64,000 bases of DNA from Bacillus altitudinis 41KF2b (GTDB taxonomy: Bacteria > Bacillota > Bacilli > Bacillales > Bacillaceae): the NCBI RefSeq assembly GCF_000691145.1, contig NZ_ASJC01000004.1:284531-348530 (forward strand). Direction: 5' to 3'. Position numbers and translations under genes: made by a program. Below the pieces are notes generated by a model. It saw only the letters and a program-made list of their open reading frames with translations. It was not told the DNA's origin and did no database searches. Of the stretch, positions 62,957 through 64,000 are shown in pieces (the first letter of the stretch is position 1; every line of letters begins with the position of its first letter).

Positions 62957-63949
62957 ATGAATAGAATGAGAATAGCAACCATTGGAACAGGTGTGATTGT
63001 GGAAGGTTTCCTCCAGGCAATTGAACAGCTTGAAGGTGCTTCTTGCCACGCTGTCTATTCAAGGAAGGAAGCTACGGCAAAGAAACTCGCAGATCAATTT
63101 GGGGTGCAAACGACTTATACGGATTTAACCGCTATGTTAGAAGATCCCCACATAGAAGCGGTATATATCGCATCACCCAATCGTTTACATAGCGAGCATG
63201 CCACGGCTGCATTGAAACACGGAAAACATGTGATTTGCGAAAAGCCTTTTACCTCTAATGTGAAAGAGCTAGAAGCCTTAATCGCTCTCGCAAAGGAAAA
63301 GCAGCTCTTCCTATTTGAAGCCATTACGACCGTTCATATGCCCAACTATCATTTAATCAAAAAACACCTTCATCAATTAGGCAGAATCAAACTCGTTCAA
63401 TGCAACTATAGTCAATATTCAAGTAAATATAATCAGCTGCTCGCCGGGGAAACGCCGAATGTCTTTAACCCAGAGTTTTCTGGCGGTGCCCTCATGGATA
63501 TTAACATTTACAATGTTCATTTCATTATGAATCTATTTGGTTCACCGAAAGACATTCGTTACCAGGCCAACCGCCATCCAAACGGCATCGACACATCTGG
63601 TGTTTTAACTTTTACTTACAATGATTTCATCGCCACAAGTGTTGGCAGCAAAGATACAAGCAGTATGAATTTCGCTTTGATTCAAGGGGAAAAAGGGTTC
63701 CTGCATGTGAAAAATGGTGCGAATGGCTGTGAGGAAGTGTTGCTGCATATAGGAGACCAAGTCACTTCACTCAATGCACAAACCAATTCAAACCGCCTGT
63801 TTTATGAAGCGGAAGCATTTCAGCATATCATTGAAACAGGAAATGTCGAAAAGTGTTATGAATGGCTTGATGACAGTCTTTCTGTCATGAAGGTTCTTGA
63901 AGCCGCTAGGAAAGACGCCGGTATTGTTTTCCCAGCGGATCATGCTTAA
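62957..63949 (+). CDS. Gfo/Idh/MocA-family oxidoreductase
   Basis: 330 residues. Rossmann start MRIATIGTGVIVEGFLQAIE, YIASPNRLHSEHATAALKHGKHVICEKPF (the catalytic EKP Lys motif) and C-terminal GGALMDINIYNVHFIMNLFG. NAD(P)-dependent enzyme on a sugar, inositol or related substrate. Starts possible at 62945, 62957 and 62966; 62957 lies two bases after AAGGGGTT, 62966 eleven bases after it, so the first residues are uncertain. Confidence 0.9.
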   Translation: MNRMRIATIGTGVIVEGFLQAIEQLEGASCHAVYSRKEATAKKLADQFGVQTTYTDLTAMLEDPHIEAVYIASPNRLHSEHATAALKHGKHVICEKPFTSNVKELEALIALAKEKQLFLFEAITTVHMPNYHLIKKHLHQLGRIKLVQCNYSQYSSKYNQLLAGETPNVFNPEFSGGALMDINIYNVHFIMNLFGSPKDIRYQANRHPNGIDTSGVLTFTYNDFIATSVGSKDTSSMNFALIQGEKGFLHVKNGANGCEEVLLHIGDQVTSLNAQTNSNRLFYEAEAFQHIIETGNVEKCYEWLDDSLSVMKVLEAARKDAGIVFPADHA

Positions 63950-63969
63950 ATAAAAAAACCGCCTTCTGA

Positions 63970-64000
63970 TGAAGTGCACCCCATATATTAGACACAGTCT
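63970..64000 (+). mobile_element. End of an IS3-family (IS150-group) insertion sequence
   Basis: TGAAGTGCACCCCATATATT continues as AGACACAGTCT to the window edge. TG...TGCACCC...TTAGACA is the usual terminal inverted repeat of IS150-group elements. Transposase frames would lie beyond the edge. An A-run and ACCGCC just before it (63950-63968) look like half of a terminator cut by the insertion. Confidence 0.5.

Overview
The window looks like chromosomal DNA of a Bacillus of the B. pumilus group (B. pumilus, B. safensis or B. altitudinis). Gene content, gene order inside operons and protein sequences follow B. subtilis closely (ansR-ansAB, deoR-dra-nupC-pdp, licT-bglPH, ykoEDC, yfjABCD, ywqHI, S-box and THI-box leaders), but the blocks are arranged differently. 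There is no rRNA, tRNA, CRISPR array or complete prophage. The assignment to species group is inference from similarity recalled by eye.

Layout. 1-3.5 kb: a thiol-containing HxlR regulator (cut by the window edge) diverges from an overlapping VOC dioxygenase-ribA-ribD operon, followed by fosB. 3.6-4.45 kb: a gene-poor stretch with a 51-codon ORF, several RNA-like hairpins, a pair of tandem operator-like dyads and a near-perfect parS sequence. 4.46-12 kb: a polysaccharide deacetylase lipoprotein, then a lactose/cellobiose-type PTS operon (EIIC-UxuA-GH1-EIIB-EIIA) with a PRD activator and a cre-containing promoter. 12-22 kb: two type VII secretion (T7SS) accessory clusters (ywqH'/ywqI/ywqH without a toxin gene; yfjABCD) flank the asparagine/aspartate genes ansR, ansAB and mleN. 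22-31 kb: pepT, small and secreted proteins, an RpiR-controlled four-carbon acid sugar operon, and an S-box-controlled MetE-like methyltransferase. 31-36 kb: licT-bglP-bglH with two consecutive RAT/terminator switches. 36-41.6 kb: ywqG, a soluble chemoreceptor and a TPP-riboswitch thiamin salvage operon (tenA-ykoEDC). 41.6-49.3 kb: secreted proteins including an InhA-like protease, a DJ-1 protein, small membrane proteins, ydgIJ, and two copies of a dispersed ~112-bp intergenic repeat. 49.4-54.7 kb: deoxynucleoside catabolism plus an aldose epimerase. 55-64 kb: an OatA-like acyltransferase, an MFS exporter, a saccharopine-dehydrogenase-like/methyltransferase pair with a divergent LuxR regulator, an HAD phosphatase, MerR, Gfo/Idh/MocA oxidoreductase, and the first bases of an IS3-family element at the right edge.

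How genes work together. Sugar use is organised as transporter plus hydrolase plus dedicated regulator, with cre sites placed on or near the promoters. ansAB-mleN gives Asn to Asp to fumarate. deoR-dra-nupC-pdp imports and degrades deoxynucleosides. tenA-ykoEDC salvages thiamin precursors. The points I would look at first are the yfjABCD cluster, read here as a T7SS effector module with a glycine-zipper protein, the stand-alone ribA-ribD-VOC operon, the parS-like site, and the dispersed repeat. Starts were chosen by ribosome binding site and family length; where these disagree with the longest reading frame I say so.
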